A DNA stretch of 64,000 nt from Candidatus Acidiferrales bacterium (GCA_035934015.1 DASYYH010000003.1:62001-126000), one strand, 5' to 3'. Shown: positions 1-8,872, counted from the stretch's first letter. Numbers and translations: made by a program. The notes: a model not told the origin generated them from the letters alone.

Positions 1-255
1 CAACGGATATGTGAAATTGGCATAAGCCCCATTGAAACTCCCCGAACCCCAGTGATTCATATTCAAGTGGACGATGGTGAGTGTATCGGGGTCTTTCACC
101 GGCAGAGTGCGCAGCCGCACGGCGTCGATAAGTTGGAATATGGCAGCGTTCGCGCCGACGCCCAGCGCCAGCGTAAAAATTGCCACCGCCGCAAACGCCG
201 GCGACTTCGCCAGCATGCGCAAGCCGTAGCGGAGATCCTGCAGCAGGTTCCCCAT
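1..255 (-). CDS. ADOP-family permease, N-terminal part (cut by window edge)
   Basis: The reverse strand from the ATG at 255 reads [20 protein letters not shown] and continues through the hydrophobic first membrane helix and the [11 protein letters not shown] motif that open every ADOP permease. Only 85 codons are visible; the C-terminus lies beyond position 1. After the helix it has [10 protein letters not shown], closest to the copy at 11732-14191 (LPVKDPAQIT), so it may belong to that subgroup. Upstream on the mRNA is GAAGGGGGAACC, a plausible ribosome-binding site. Family membership is certain; substrate unknown. Confidence 0.9.
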   Translation of the reverse strand, partial: MGNLLQDLRYGLRMLAKSPAFAAVAIFTLALGVGANAAIFQLIDAVRLRTLPVKDPDTLTIVHLNMNHWGSGSFNGAYANFTYPL

Positions 256-527
256 CGGTTCCCCCTTCTTCAGCTAATCTGCTACGCCGTAAACTACGGG
301 AGACTTTCTATTCCAGCTTGAACACACACGCCCCACAATATCCAGACGCGCGAATTGAATTTTGGATAGCAGCCCTGCCGCAAACAATTCAGGAATGCAA
401 AGCGCTTCCCCGCGCAGCGGTTCAGTTGGGCCAGCGACGAAGCTCATGATCAGTTACGAGAATCGCAGCGTTTTTTGTTCGCCGCTTTCCCGTCACTGGT
501 CACCGTCCACTTGCTTGCCGTGAGCCC

Positions 528-543
528 GTCCGCCGTGGCGGAC
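528..543. repeat. 16-bp perfect palindrome (REP-like)
   Basis: GTCCGCCGTGGCGGAC is fully self-complementary apart from its centre. The same core, with the last base changed, occurs at 47571-47586 in an unrelated intergenic region, so it is a dispersed repeat and not a local operator. Confidence 0.65.
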
Positions 544-592
544 GCAGGCGAAGGGATACCGTCTTTCGCTTTGCTTGCTCGTCGTTGTCCTC

Positions 593-615
593 TGTCCACT
601 GACCACTGATCTCTG
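593..615. repeat. Degenerate CCACTGA heptamer repeat
   Basis: The run TGTCCACTGACCACTGATC consists of imperfect 7-bp units and lies immediately 3' of the minus-strand gene ending at 618. Similar runs sit behind other genes at 1523, 5582, 6087, 8843 and 27335. Confidence 0.6.
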
Positions 616-617
616 TT

Positions 618-1484
618 TTATTCCGGCTTGGCCGTTCCATTAGCGACGGCCTGATCGAGCAAGGTTTTCAATTGTTGTGCCACTTGCTCAGAGGCTTGCC
701 CTTCGCGCTCGCCGAGTTCGGACTGCTGATTTCCCAGCTCCGATTGCTGATCGCCCAGTGCGGATTGCTGGTCGCCGATTTTGGATTGGGCATCGCCCGC
801 CTGCGATTGCAGGTCGCCGATGCGGCTCTGCAAATCGCCGAGTTCAGACTGCAAATCGCCCAGTTGATCTTGCGTGCCGCCCTGCGCGCTCAGCCGCTTC
901 GCATCCGCTTCGACCTTGGCGAAATCCGCGCTCATATCCGGAACCGGCACTTTCACGTCGCGCTGGTGCCGCCCAAGGTCCCGCTGTTTTTCGCCTAGCG
1001 CGCGTTGCTGGTCGCCGAGGGCCCGCTGCTTTGTCGCCAGATCCTCGACCGGCGCAAAGAGCGCCCGCGCCCGCTTCACCGTGGCCGGATCCCTGATCTC
1101 ATACGTTTTGCCGTTCTGCCGGAACGTGAGCTTCGTCGGCGAAATTTTCACATACATCGAAGACGGTGTGCTCTCCGACCCGTCCCAGGCTTCGCAGAGA
1201 TCGTCGCCGACGGCAATGCCGATGCCCATGCCATGTCCCGTTCCCGCGCCGGCGTCAGTGCTCACATTCCGGTCGTTGCTAGTCATCGCATAGCAGCTCT
1301 GGCCGCTTCCGGAGACCCTCAGCCGCATCCCGCCTTCGTTGTTCGTAAGGAGCGTGATGGTGTCGTTATCGTAATTTGCCTTCGACTGCGCGCGAACGAA
1401 TAGCGGTGCAACGTTCGCAACAAAAATCAGCGCGGCGCTCGCCGCAGTCCATCGCATTGCACTTCGCATCGAAATTTGATTCAT
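618..1484 (-). CDS. Secreted protein with heptad-repeat coiled-coil tail
   Basis: About 288 residues. The ATG at 1484 is preferred over an in-frame start 15 codons upstream because AAGGAG lies 7 bases before it. A signal peptide (about residues 12-33, ending VRAQ) is followed by a small globular region of about 120 residues. The remainder has seven-residue units of the form LGDQQSE repeated more than ten times, a likely coiled coil. The tail and final residues (NGTAKPE) closely resemble the end of the neighbouring M56 protein (KGIAKPE), so the two share a paralogous domain. It lies behind the BlaI/M56 pair in the same direction and may belong to the same regulon. Function unknown. Confidence 0.75.
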   Translation of the reverse strand: MNQISMRSAMRWTAASAALIFVANVAPLFVRAQSKANYDNDTITLLTNNEGGMRLRVSGSGQSCYAMTSNDRNVSTDAGAGTGHGMGIGIAVGDDLCEAWDGSESTPSSMYVKISPTKLTFRQNGKTYEIRDPATVKRARALFAPVEDLATKQRALGDQQRALGEKQRDLGRHQRDVKVPVPDMSADFAKVEADAKRLSAQGGTQDQLGDLQSELGDLQSRIGDLQSQAGDAQSKIGDQQSALGDQQSELGNQQSELGEREGQASEQVAQQLKTLLDQAVANGTAKPE

Positions 1485-1522
1485 CGTTTTGCTCCTTCGC
1501 TCACCCTGTTTTTTCTGTTCAC

Positions 1523-1546
1523 GGGCCACTCACCGCTGACCACTGT
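1523..1546. repeat. Degenerate CCACTGA heptamer repeat
   Basis: GGGCCACTCACCGCTGACCA, with CACTG following, lies directly behind the stop codon of the M56 gene. It is the same repeat type as at 593 and 8843. Confidence 0.5.
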
Positions 1547-1548
1547 AT

Positions 1549-4029
1549 TCATTCAGGCTTGGCAATTCCCTTCGCAATCGCGTCGCCGAACATGTCGCGC
1601 AATTGCCGCGACGCCTTGCGCGCTATTTCCCCTTGCTGCTGTCCAATTTCGCCCTGCTTCCGTCCGAGCTCGCCCTGCTGGCGTCCAAGCTCTCCCTGCT
1701 GCCGGCCAATCTCCGATTGCTGCACGCCGGCATCCGACTGGAAGCGGCCAACCTCGCTCTGCAAGCGGCCGAGTTCGGATTGAATGCGGCCCAGGTCGCT
1801 TTGCGTCCCGCCATTTGCGCGCAGAGCGTCCAATTCCGCCTTCACGCGCTGCAGCTCCGGCGAAATATCCGGCACTTTGACTTTCACGGCGTCCATTTTT
1901 TCGCCCAGCGCGTCTTGTTGCTTGCTCAATGCATCCTGCTGGCGGCTCAATTCGTCTTCCTGCTTCGAAAGCTCATCTTCCGGAGCAAAAAGCGCCTTGG
2001 CCTGCGCGATGAACGCCGGATCGGTGATGACATACGATTTCTCGTCGCGCTCGAACCAGATCAGATCCTTGCCGAGCTTTTGGCGCAGCGCGCGCGCATG
2101 CTGCAGATCCTCGTCGTCGCCGGACATCTCCACGGCGCTATCCTTGCCGCTCAGAATGACGTAGCGTCCGCCGCCAGAGTTATAATCGCCTCGAATCTTA
2201 TAATTGCCGCCGTAGCTCTGCTGCCGCTCGGCTTCCGCGATTTCGCGATCCGCCTCGGCCAGCGCTTCTCTGGCCTCCCGCATTTGGGAAGACATCCGCG
2301 CGTCAATAATTTTCGCGGCTTTTTCAGCGGCACGCTGCGCCGCGCGGATCTGCGCCGAATTGGAACCGAGCTGCGCTTGCGCCGCTTTCAGCGCTTCTTC
2401 TGTGGCGCGCATTTGCTCGGCGATATCCTGATCGCTCGCCTGCGGTGCAAGCGCCGCGAAGGGATCTGCGCTGGGCGCCGGAGGCATAGGCGCGAGAGCA
2501 GGGCTTGGCATCGCGCTCATCGCTGGTGGCGCGAGCGGGAACGATGGCTGCGCCATTGGCGCAGGCGCTGCAACTCCCGCAGATGGCGCGGGCGGCATCG
2601 GTCCTGGATTTTCAACGCCCTCCTCTGGACCTGGCGTCGCTGGAGCAGGCGCAAGCGCCGGCGCTGCCACTCCGCCATTGGGAGCCTTCGCCAATACCGG
2701 CGCAACCGGTGGCGCAACGCTCTTCGGCGGAACGGGCGTTTTGTCCTGCGCATGCGTGATGAACGGATGCGCCGCACCCGCGACAAAAATCAACGGCGCA
2801 GCCACCGCCGCGACGAAAACCAGCAGCCATTTTTTCATGGAGTTCGCTCCGTTCCAGGAAAGAATCCGGTCCACGCGCCGGGCCGCACCCAGCCCATTGG
2901 CCATGGACACGCCTTGCCAGTAAATGCGCCCGCTTTCGGCTTCCCGTTGCGCGAAAAATTCCAGCAGCGTTTCGGCGTAACTCGCGCGATCCGCGCCGCC
3001 CGCCAGCGCCGCTTCGTCGCTCGCTTCTTCGGCCAGTTCCGCGATTTGCCGGTTGATCCACCAGCTCAGCGGGCTGAACCAGAAAATCACGCGATGGACG
3101 AGCGCCAGTCGCAGCGTCAGCGCATCGCGCCGCGCCACGTGCGAAACTTCATGCGCCAGCACGGCGTCGAGCTTCGCGTCGTCCCATTCGCGCCAGTCCA
3201 CGGGCAATAAAATCACCGGGCGCAGCACGCCAATCGTCGCCGGCACGGCCAGAGCTTCCGACTCCGTGAGCCGAGGCGTCTTTTCCAGTCCGCCGAAGCA
3301 CGCGCGATACCGCAAAATCCGCAGCGCGCGCGAATCGGCAATCGCCGCCGCGCCTCGCGCCAGCCGCCCGCTGAAATAGAGGCCCAGCAGCAATTGCAAA
3401 AGCAGAACGAACGCGCCGGTACCGTACGCCGCCAGAAGAATCGTCATCCATGGAATCGTCCTGGGCGGTGCAGGCCCTTTCGCCGCGTGCGCAGATACTG
3501 GATGTGAAATGATCGCCACTGCTAAAAATGCCGGCGCGGATTTTTGTGCCGCATTGTTTCCAAATCGCTGCGTCGGCGCAGGCTTGGAAGAGGTCGCCGC
3601 GGCATTTTTGAACCAATCCTCGCCGCTTGGCTGCAAGGCATTCGCGCTGCCGCGAATCGCAATTGCCGTGCTGTTCGTCAGCGCGATCAGAGTCGTCGAA
3701 GAAGCCGCCGTCACATGCTGCGCCGTTCGCGCAGGTCCGCGGTCGAAGCTCGTCTCGAAGCTCCGCGCGAATTTCTGCGCCGCTTGTTCGGCCCGCGCTG
3801 CACCCGGCAGCGTGAACGGCAATCGCGGCAACAGCGCGCCAAGGAACGGCATCGCCAGCGCCACATAGAGCACCAACGTCCACACAAACAGCCGCAGCGA
3901 AACGCGCTTCACGCGAAACGCCGCCAGCGCCGCCGCAGCCAGGCATCCAATCCCCAGCGAACGCACCGCCGGCTCCGCGAGGTTCACCAGGAAGCCCGAA
4001 GACGCCCCAACCAGCGAATTTGCCATCAT
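1549..4029 (-). CDS. BlaR1/M56-family membrane metallopeptidase with coiled-coil C-terminus
   Basis: 826 residues. Membrane segments occur near the N-terminus (about residues 20-70) and again around 195-220. The peptidase motif HEVSH (about residue 290) is followed by WWINRQIAELAEEASDEAAL, which supplies the third zinc ligand, so the M56 active site looks intact. A further helix (about 396-416) leads into a long Pro/Ala-rich extracytoplasmic segment and then a heptad-repeat coiled coil (LGRLQSE, LGRQQGE units). No penicillin-binding sensor domain is seen, so the signal is probably not a beta-lactam. Its start overlaps the BlaI stop by ATGA, giving translational coupling. In this family the peptidase inactivates the BlaI repressor after a cell-envelope signal. 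Confidence 0.88.
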   Translation of the reverse strand: MMANSLVGASSGFLVNLAEPAVRSLGIGCLAAAALAAFRVKRVSLRLFVWTLVLYVALAMPFLGALLPRLPFTLPGAARAEQAAQKFARSFETSFDRGPARTAQHVTAASSTTLIALTNSTAIAIRGSANALQPSGEDWFKNAAATSSKPAPTQRFGNNAAQKSAPAFLAVAIISHPVSAHAAKGPAPPRTIPWMTILLAAYGTGAFVLLLQLLLGLYFSGRLARGAAAIADSRALRILRYRACFGGLEKTPRLTESEALAVPATIGVLRPVILLPVDWREWDDAKLDAVLAHEVSHVARRDALTLRLALVHRVIFWFSPLSWWINRQIAELAEEASDEAALAGGADRASYAETLLEFFAQREAESGRIYWQGVSMANGLGAARRVDRILSWNGANSMKKWLLVFVAAVAAPLIFVAGAAHPFITHAQDKTPVPPKSVAPPVAPVLAKAPNGGVAAPALAPAPATPGPEEGVENPGPMPPAPSAGVAAPAPMAQPSFPLAPPAMSAMPSPALAPMPPAPSADPFAALAPQASDQDIAEQMRATEEALKAAQAQLGSNSAQIRAAQRAAEKAAKIIDARMSSQMREAREALAEADREIAEAERQQSYGGNYKIRGDYNSGGGRYVILSGKDSAVEMSGDDEDLQHARALRQKLGKDLIWFERDEKSYVITDPAFIAQAKALFAPEDELSKQEDELSRQQDALSKQQDALGEKMDAVKVKVPDISPELQRVKAELDALRANGGTQSDLGRIQSELGRLQSEVGRFQSDAGVQQSEIGRQQGELGRQQGELGRKQGEIGQQQGEIARKASRQLRDMFGDAIAKGIAKPE

Positions 4030-4427
4030 GGCTTCCCTTCCTTTCGCGTGGCGATCTTGCGCGCCAGTTGCTCGAGTTGATTGCGGTCGAGCACTTCGTT
4101 GTCAACCATTCCGATCACCAGTTGCTCCGCCGAGCCGCCGCAGAATCGGTCAATGATGTTTTTCACCGCGCGCACCGCGACGTTCTGCCGCCCTTCCGCC
4201 GCGCGATAAACGAACGTCCGCCCACTGACTTCGTGCTGCACGTAGCCCTTCTGCTCCAGCCGCCGCAGCACCGTGCGAATGGTGGATTCTTTCATCGGCC
4301 GCGTCGCCGCCAGCGCTTCGCGGCATTGCTCGGAAGTGCACGGGCCGCTCGTCCAGACGTAATCCATCACTGCTTGTTCGACGTCGCCGAGGTTCTTTGG
4401 TTTGGCGAGTTTTTTCGGGGTCGTCAC
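4026..4427 (-). CDS. BlaI/MecI/CopY-family transcriptional repressor
   Basis: 133 residues, the usual family length. The sequence has the winged-helix pattern of the family: LGDVEQAVMDYVW, then STIRTVLRRLEQKGYVQHE, and a C-terminal dimerisation region with FCGGSAEQLVIGMV. It is the first gene of the pair with the M56 peptidase (4-bp overlap). The palindrome GTTACAACGTGTAAC lies 20 bp before the start codon and matches the TACA/TGTA pattern of BlaI/MecI operators, so autorepression is likely. Confidence 0.93.
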   Translation of the reverse strand: MTTPKKLAKPKNLGDVEQAVMDYVWTSGPCTSEQCREALAATRPMKESTIRTVLRRLEQKGYVQHEVSGRTFVYRAAEGRQNVAVRAVKNIIDRFCGGSAEQLVIGMVDNEVLDRNQLEQLARKIATRKEGKP

Positions 4428-4447
4428 GTTGTGTTAATCCATGTAGC

Positions 4448-4462
4448 GTTACAACGTGTAAC
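4448..4462. promoter_or_regulatory. Probable BlaI-type operator
   Basis: GTTACA-ACG-TGTAAC is a perfect inverted repeat in front of the BlaI gene. Known BlaI/MecI/CopY operators contain TACA and TGTA half-sites. Assignment rests on this motif and its position. Confidence 0.75.
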
Positions 4463-4486
4463 AGACACCCAGTTTTGTGTCAAGCC

Positions 4487-5503
4487 CTATTTTTTGAGGT
4501 TTCGGCTGGCGCTCGCCTGCGCGAATTTGTCCGCGTAGTGCGAGTCGCGCAGCAGCGCGGAAAAATCGCTGACGGTCAGGATGTCGCGCAGGGCTTGGCG
4601 CTTGTCCGTGGCGCGATCGTAATACGCCTCGCAGATGCGATAGCCCATGAAATAGCCGAGGTCTGCGGGACGGTCCTTGCTCTTATCGCCCTGATAGAGC
4701 CAGTGCGAAAAGTCCGTGCCGTTCATTTCCCCTCTGAATTCCTGCCACAGCTCCCCCTCATGTGCGTTGCCATAGGCGTAGATATTCTGGTTGATGCTCT
4801 GCCCCGAAATCATCTTGCCGACAAAATCCGCGCTGCCTTCGATGATGCTGGCAGCGATCAGCGTCTTAGGGTTGTTCGTTGTCTGCTGGTAATGAATCAG
4901 TTCGTGCGCGACGATTCCCGGCAACTGGTCCGGCGGGCCAAGCACAGCCTTCAGCCAGTTATCCATCTCACCCATATCCGTAGTCGCCGTCTTGGCGTGC
5001 ATTTCAAGGCCGATCAGCAAGCCGCTCGCGCCCGTGGTGCCGCCGGAATTCATCCTCCCAACAAGGAAGTACACATCCGGAAAAACCGCGTCGCCGTAAA
5101 GTTCCTTAAGCTTGCGGAAGCTCGCGCGCATCGCCGGCTCCATCGGCGCAATCTGCGGAGTCACGTCCTGCAGCCCAGCGTAATACTTCGGATGCATGTC
5201 GATGGCACGCACAAGATTGGCCGCCGATTTGATGCGCGCGTCTATAAAGTCCTTCAGCCCCGGGCTGCCCTTGTCGAGATATTCGCGCTGATAAATCGCG
5301 GCCTTCTCCTCGTCGGTCGTCGCGTGCGAAGCGAGCGCATAAGCGTGCAAAAAGTTGCCGAGGTCCGACGTGACAAATTTCGCCGCGTCCGGATTCTGGT
5401 TCAGCTTCGCGCCTGCACCCGCATCCTGCGCACGGCCCGTCGGGGACACGGCGAAAATTGCCATCGCGAGCGCCGCCACGGCATATTCTCTTAGGGCTTT
5501 CAT
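4487..5503 (-). CDS. Secreted DUF2268-like putative zinc metallopeptidase
   Basis: About 338 residues from the ATG at 5503, which has GGAGAGAAG just before it; the longer ORF lacks this. A signal peptide ends near VSPTGRAQ. The motif IVAHELIHYQQ (HExxH, about residue 215) with a later ASIIEGSADFVG segment gives the zinc site pattern HExxH...E of DUF2268-type predicted proteases. The closing region MGYRICEAYYDRATDKRQAL also fits that family. Probably periplasmic or secreted. Substrate unknown. Confidence 0.8.
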   Translation of the reverse strand: MKALREYAVAALAMAIFAVSPTGRAQDAGAGAKLNQNPDAAKFVTSDLGNFLHAYALASHATTDEEKAAIYQREYLDKGSPGLKDFIDARIKSAANLVRAIDMHPKYYAGLQDVTPQIAPMEPAMRASFRKLKELYGDAVFPDVYFLVGRMNSGGTTGASGLLIGLEMHAKTATTDMGEMDNWLKAVLGPPDQLPGIVAHELIHYQQTTNNPKTLIAASIIEGSADFVGKMISGQSINQNIYAYGNAHEGELWQEFRGEMNGTDFSHWLYQGDKSKDRPADLGYFMGYRICEAYYDRATDKRQALRDILTVSDFSALLRDSHYADKFAQASASRNLKK

Positions 5504-5581
5504 CTTCTCTCCGCGGCGCGCCACAGATTGCATGACGTGGCTCCGAATCCCCTCGTTCCCGGGCGGCTGCCGCTCGCGCTC

Positions 5582-5604
5582 GTCACTTTTCACTTGTCAC
5601 TGCC
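5582..5604. repeat. TCACTT/TCACTG short repeat
   Basis: Imperfect units GTCACTTTTCACTTGTCACT lie directly behind the stop of the gene at 5606. Confidence 0.45.
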
Positions 5605-5605
5605 T

Positions 5606-6064
5606 TCAAGAATTCCATGCCACGCGCCCGAGTTCCCGTCGGCGCTCCAGCCACGCCTCGCCGTTGAAAATCTGCGGCGTCTCTTCGATCAAGCGCGGGA
5701 ACACATTGAAGATCGTGAGCGGCGTCCACGGCTTCCCTTCCCGTGTCAGCGAGCCCGAGCGATTCAGCTCTTCGGCCATGCGCTGCAAAGAAATATCCTG
5801 GACGATCAGCTCCATCATCGTGTTCAGCGCGCGCATCTCGACGGGATCTTCTTCGAGGTGCGCGCAGTCCGGCGCAACGCGAAATCCGAAAGGCACTTCG
5901 CGCAGCCCGCGCGGTGCCACGCGCTCGCTCACGGGCTCTTCTTGCGCAGACTCGCGTTCCCATTCGAGCGCCGTCAGCCGCCATCCCGTCGCATACTTCC
6001 GCTGCATATCTTCGAGGTCGAGTTTCCCTTGAATCAGTTCCCGCACGCGTTCAATCCTGGCCAT
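5606..6064 (-). CDS. Small protein resembling a recombinase DNA-binding domain
   Basis: 152 residues; the start is supported by AAAGGAGAAGACG before the ATG. The middle reads VPFGFRVAPD, then LQRMAEELNRSGSLTREGKP and WTPLTIFNVFPRL. This parallels the 'PFGYR...LNxxGxxTRxGxxWT' layout of the recombinase domain that follows the catalytic part of large serine recombinases. No resolvase catalytic domain is present, so it is not an active recombinase. It could be a DNA-binding protein domesticated from one. It lies directly downstream of an ADOP gene on the opposite side from its regulator-like neighbours; role unknown. Confidence 0.55.
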   Translation of the reverse strand: MARIERVRELIQGKLDLEDMQRKYATGWRLTALEWERESAQEEPVSERVAPRGLREVPFGFRVAPDCAHLEEDPVEMRALNTMMELIVQDISLQRMAEELNRSGSLTREGKPWTPLTIFNVFPRLIEETPQIFNGEAWLERRRELGRVAWNS

Positions 6065-6086
6065 CGTCTTCTCCTTTCGTTTCTCT

Positions 6087-6116
6087 CATCACTTGTCACT
6101 CGTCACTTGTCACTGC
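6087..6116. repeat. TCACTTG/TCACTCG short tandem repeat
   Basis: CATCACTTGTCACTCGTCAC and the following TTGTCACTGC form four imperfect 7-bp units, directly behind the stop codon of the ADOP gene at 6118. Confidence 0.6.
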
Positions 6117-6117
6117 T

Positions 6118-8562
6118 TCACTCGTATCTCAGCGCCACCATCGGATCCACTTTCATCGCCCGCCGCGCCGGGATGTAGCACGCCGCGAGCGCCACGCCGC
6201 ACAGCAGAATCGCCACGCCCGCGAACGTCAGCGGATCCGTCGCGCTCACGCCAAAAAGCATCCGCGACATCAGCCGCGTCAGTGCCAGCGCACCAACGAG
6301 GCCGATTCCGACGCCCGCCAGCGCCATGCGCGCGCCGTGGCCCAGAATCAGCCGCAGCACATCGCCGCTTTGCGCACCCAGCGCGACGCGAACGCCGATT
6401 TCGTGCGTGCGCTGCCCGACGAGATACGAAATCACGCCATAAATCCCCACGCACGAAAGCGCCAGCGCCAGTGCCGCAAAAATTCCCAGCAGAATCATCG
6501 AAAATCGCTGCGCGGCATACGACCGAGCCACAACAGCGTCCATCGTCGAGACGTTGTAAATCACTTCGCGCGGATCCATCTCCTCGACCGCGCTCCGCAC
6601 CGGCCCCATCGCCTGCCCCGGATCGCCATTCGTGCGCAGCACCACGACCACGCCGGTCGCAACCAGCCGCATGATCTTGTCGGGAAGCTGCATGAAGGGA
6701 TAGAAAAACTCCGCTTCGAGCGCCGACTTCGGGTCCGCGCCGAGCCCCCACTGCTTCACGTGCCTCACGACGCCGACGATTTCCGCCTGTACGCCAAACG
6801 TCGCCATGTTGATGTGCTTGCCGATCGGATTTTCGCCGGGAAAAAATTCACGCGCGAAGACATCGTCAACGACGATGGCAATCGGCGCATGTTCGTCGTC
6901 CTGCGCCGTGATGAACCGCCCGCGTTCGAGCGTGATGCCCATGGCTTTCTGGAAGCCGGGCCCAGCCAGAGTGAAGAGCGACTGATGCATGTCGTTGAGT
7001 TCTGCTGGCTTCGGCTGGCCCTCGATCCAGAAAAATTCCGAGGAGTCGTGCTGCATCGGCCGCGAACCCAGCGTCGCGGACACAGCTTCCACGCCTGGAA
7101 TCGCCATCATTTTGTCGTCGAATTGGCGCAATCGCGCGCGCGTTTCGGCGGTTGTCGTCGTGGGCGAAGCAGGCAGCGACAGGCTGAACGTAATCGCGTG
7201 GCTCGGATCGAATCCCGGATTGACGTGCCACAGCGCCGCAAGGCTGCGAATCATCAGTCCTGCGCCCACAAGAAGAATCAGCGCCATGGCCAGTTCGCCG
7301 ACCACAAAAACTCCCTGCAGCCGGTGGCGTGCGCCGCTCGAACCGCGCCCGCTTTCTTTCAAAACTTCCTGCAAATCCGCGCGCGCAGCTTTCAGCGCCG
7401 GCGCGAGTCCGAAAAAGATTCCAGCGAAAAGCGACAGCAGCAGCGTGAAGAAGAGCACGCGTGCATCGAGAGAAATCTCGTTCGCGCGCGGCAGCGTTCC
7501 CGGCAGCGCGCCCAGCACCGCTCTCGTTCCCCAGTAAGCGATCAAAAGCCCCAGCGCGCCGCCCAGTCCGGCCACCAAGCTGCTCTCTGTCAGGAGCTGG
7601 CGAACAATTCGCCCATTGCTCGCGCCCAGCGCCGCGCGAATGGCAAACTCGCGCGACCGTCCCGTCGCCCGCGCCAGCAGCAGATTGGCCACGTTGACGC
7701 ACGCAATCAGCAGCACGAAGCCCACCGCACCGAGCAGCACCAGCAGAAACGGCCGCACATTCCCGACCATGTCCTGCTTCATCGAAACGACTACCGCGCC
7801 GACTCCTTTGTCCGCATCCGGATAAGCCACTTCGAGATTGTGCGCCACGGTCGAGAGGTCGGCTTGCCCTTCGGAAACGGTCACGCCGGCCTTCAATCGG
7901 CCAATCATCCCGGAGCTGAAAACGATGCGGCGGTCGCGCAGCATCGGATCGCTCCACTGCCCGACGGGTATGTAGACGTCGCGGTCAGTTCCGTAGAAAG
8001 TGAAGCTCGGAGGAATCACGCCGATAATCGTGTACGAAGCGCCGTTCAGCACGATCGATTTGCCGATAATATCTGGCGAAGAGGCGAATCGCCGCTGCCA
8101 CAGCCCGCCGCCGAGAATCACCACTGGCGCTGCGCCAAGCTGATCATCCTCGGGGCGAAACGCGCGGCCCAGAATCGGATTCACGCCGAGCGTCGAAAAA
8201 AAACCGGCAGAAATCTGATAGCCGCTCAGGCGTTCCGCCATCCCTGCGCCGGTGTAGTTGTAATCTTCGTTGTGATAAAACGCGATGGATGAGAACGAAT
8301 GATTCTCGCGCTGCCAATCCAGAAAATTTGGATAAGCAATGGAAACATGGTCATATCCCGGAGCTTTTCCATAGAGCGTCGCAAGCTCCTCCGAATGCGG
8401 ATACGGCAGCGGATTGAGGAGCACGCCATTGACCACGGAAAATAGAGCGGTATTCGAGCCGATGCCCAGCGCCAGCGTCAGCACCGCAATCGCCGTGAAC
8501 CCCGGCGACTTCCCCAGCATGCGCATCGCGTACCGAATATCCTGCAACAGCGTGTTCATCAT
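6118..8562 (-). CDS. ADOP-family permease (MacB/FtsX type), copy 1
   Basis: 814 residues. This copy illustrates the family layout: N-terminal helix about 18-45; extracytoplasmic MacB-like domain about 50-265; three FtsX helices about 271-297, 328-350 and 367-392; a fifth helix about 417-440; a second extracytoplasmic domain to about 690; three final helices; and the tail [18 protein letters not shown]. There is no ATPase domain and no ATPase gene nearby, hence 'orphan'. The subgroup marker YPNFLDWQRENHSF is shared with the copy at 30527 and, more loosely, 16775. A second ATG lies 3 bases in and matches the MNTLLQD start of its paralogues. Transport substrate unknown. Confidence 0.95.
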   Translation of the reverse strand: MMNTLLQDIRYAMRMLGKSPGFTAIAVLTLALGIGSNTALFSVVNGVLLNPLPYPHSEELATLYGKAPGYDHVSIAYPNFLDWQRENHSFSSIAFYHNEDYNYTGAGMAERLSGYQISAGFFSTLGVNPILGRAFRPEDDQLGAAPVVILGGGLWQRRFASSPDIIGKSIVLNGASYTIIGVIPPSFTFYGTDRDVYIPVGQWSDPMLRDRRIVFSSGMIGRLKAGVTVSEGQADLSTVAHNLEVAYPDADKGVGAVVVSMKQDMVGNVRPFLLVLLGAVGFVLLIACVNVANLLLARATGRSREFAIRAALGASNGRIVRQLLTESSLVAGLGGALGLLIAYWGTRAVLGALPGTLPRANEISLDARVLFFTLLLSLFAGIFFGLAPALKAARADLQEVLKESGRGSSGARHRLQGVFVVGELAMALILLVGAGLMIRSLAALWHVNPGFDPSHAITFSLSLPASPTTTTAETRARLRQFDDKMMAIPGVEAVSATLGSRPMQHDSSEFFWIEGQPKPAELNDMHQSLFTLAGPGFQKAMGITLERGRFITAQDDEHAPIAIVVDDVFAREFFPGENPIGKHINMATFGVQAEIVGVVRHVKQWGLGADPKSALEAEFFYPFMQLPDKIMRLVATGVVVVLRTNGDPGQAMGPVRSAVEEMDPREVIYNVSTMDAVVARSYAAQRFSMILLGIFAALALALSCVGIYGVISYLVGQRTHEIGVRVALGAQSGDVLRLILGHGARMALAGVGIGLVGALALTRLMSRMLFGVSATDPLTFAGVAILLCGVALAACYIPARRAMKVDPMVALRYE

Positions 8563-8686
8563 TCGACCCCAACCAGTTTTGTATTCATCATCGCATTTCG
8601 GTATCGCGCATCGCTTGCTCGCCTTGCTTTCGGCGCCTTGGCGAAGCTAGCGAGCGGCCGCTGCCTCCGCCACTCGCAAGGTTTTT

Positions 8687-8736
8687 GTAGGGGCGAGGCT
8701 TGCCTCGCCCGGGCGGGTCTAAAGACCCGCCCCTAC
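8687..8736. repeat. REP-like multi-arm palindrome, family A
   Basis: The element starts GTAGGGGCGAGGCTTGCCTC and ends GACCCGCCCCTAC. The outer arms pair (TTTTGTAGGGGCG with CGCCCCTACAAAA), and inside are the smaller palindromes AGGCTTGCCT and GGGTCTAAAGACCC. Copies occur at 14208 and 19319, both also between ADOP genes, and a degraded one near 27181. Confidence 0.8.
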
Positions 8737-8842
8737 AAAATCACTCGCCACGCAAGCATTGGAGCTATTTTCATCCTTCACCGCACCGAACCCGTGATTT
8801 TAGCGCAGACAGTTCACCACCATCGCTCTTGCAGTCGCTTGC

Positions 8843-8872
8843 TGACCACTGGCCACTAACCACTGACCACTT
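8843..8872. repeat. Degenerate CCACTGA heptamer repeat
   Basis: TGACCACTGGCCACTAACCA followed by CTGACCACTT gives four imperfect 7-bp units ending just before the stop codon of the ADOP gene at 8876. Confidence 0.65.

Larger units (their letters stand above)
256..617. other. Intergenic region with dispersed palindrome and heptamer repeats
   Basis: No convincing gene is present. The stretch holds a 16-bp palindrome (528-543), CACTGGTCAC-type repeats near 494-510, and CCACTGACCACTGA repeats at 593-615, directly behind the stop codon of the next minus-strand gene. Short ORFs on the plus strand here run into the ADOP antisense and have no family resemblance. Confidence 0.6.

Noticed and set aside
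1603-3210. 535-codon plus-strand ORF
   Set aside because: Antisense to the M56 peptidase and its repeat tail; Arg/Leu-rich, no start signal or family.
5743-8292. Very long plus-strand ORF (849 codons) opposite an ADOP gene
   Set aside because: It is the antisense of a highly conserved permease; the translation is rich in Arg/His/Gln with no domains. Similar antisense ORFs at 12731-14713, 17060-18871 and 20606-21829 are rejected for the same reason.
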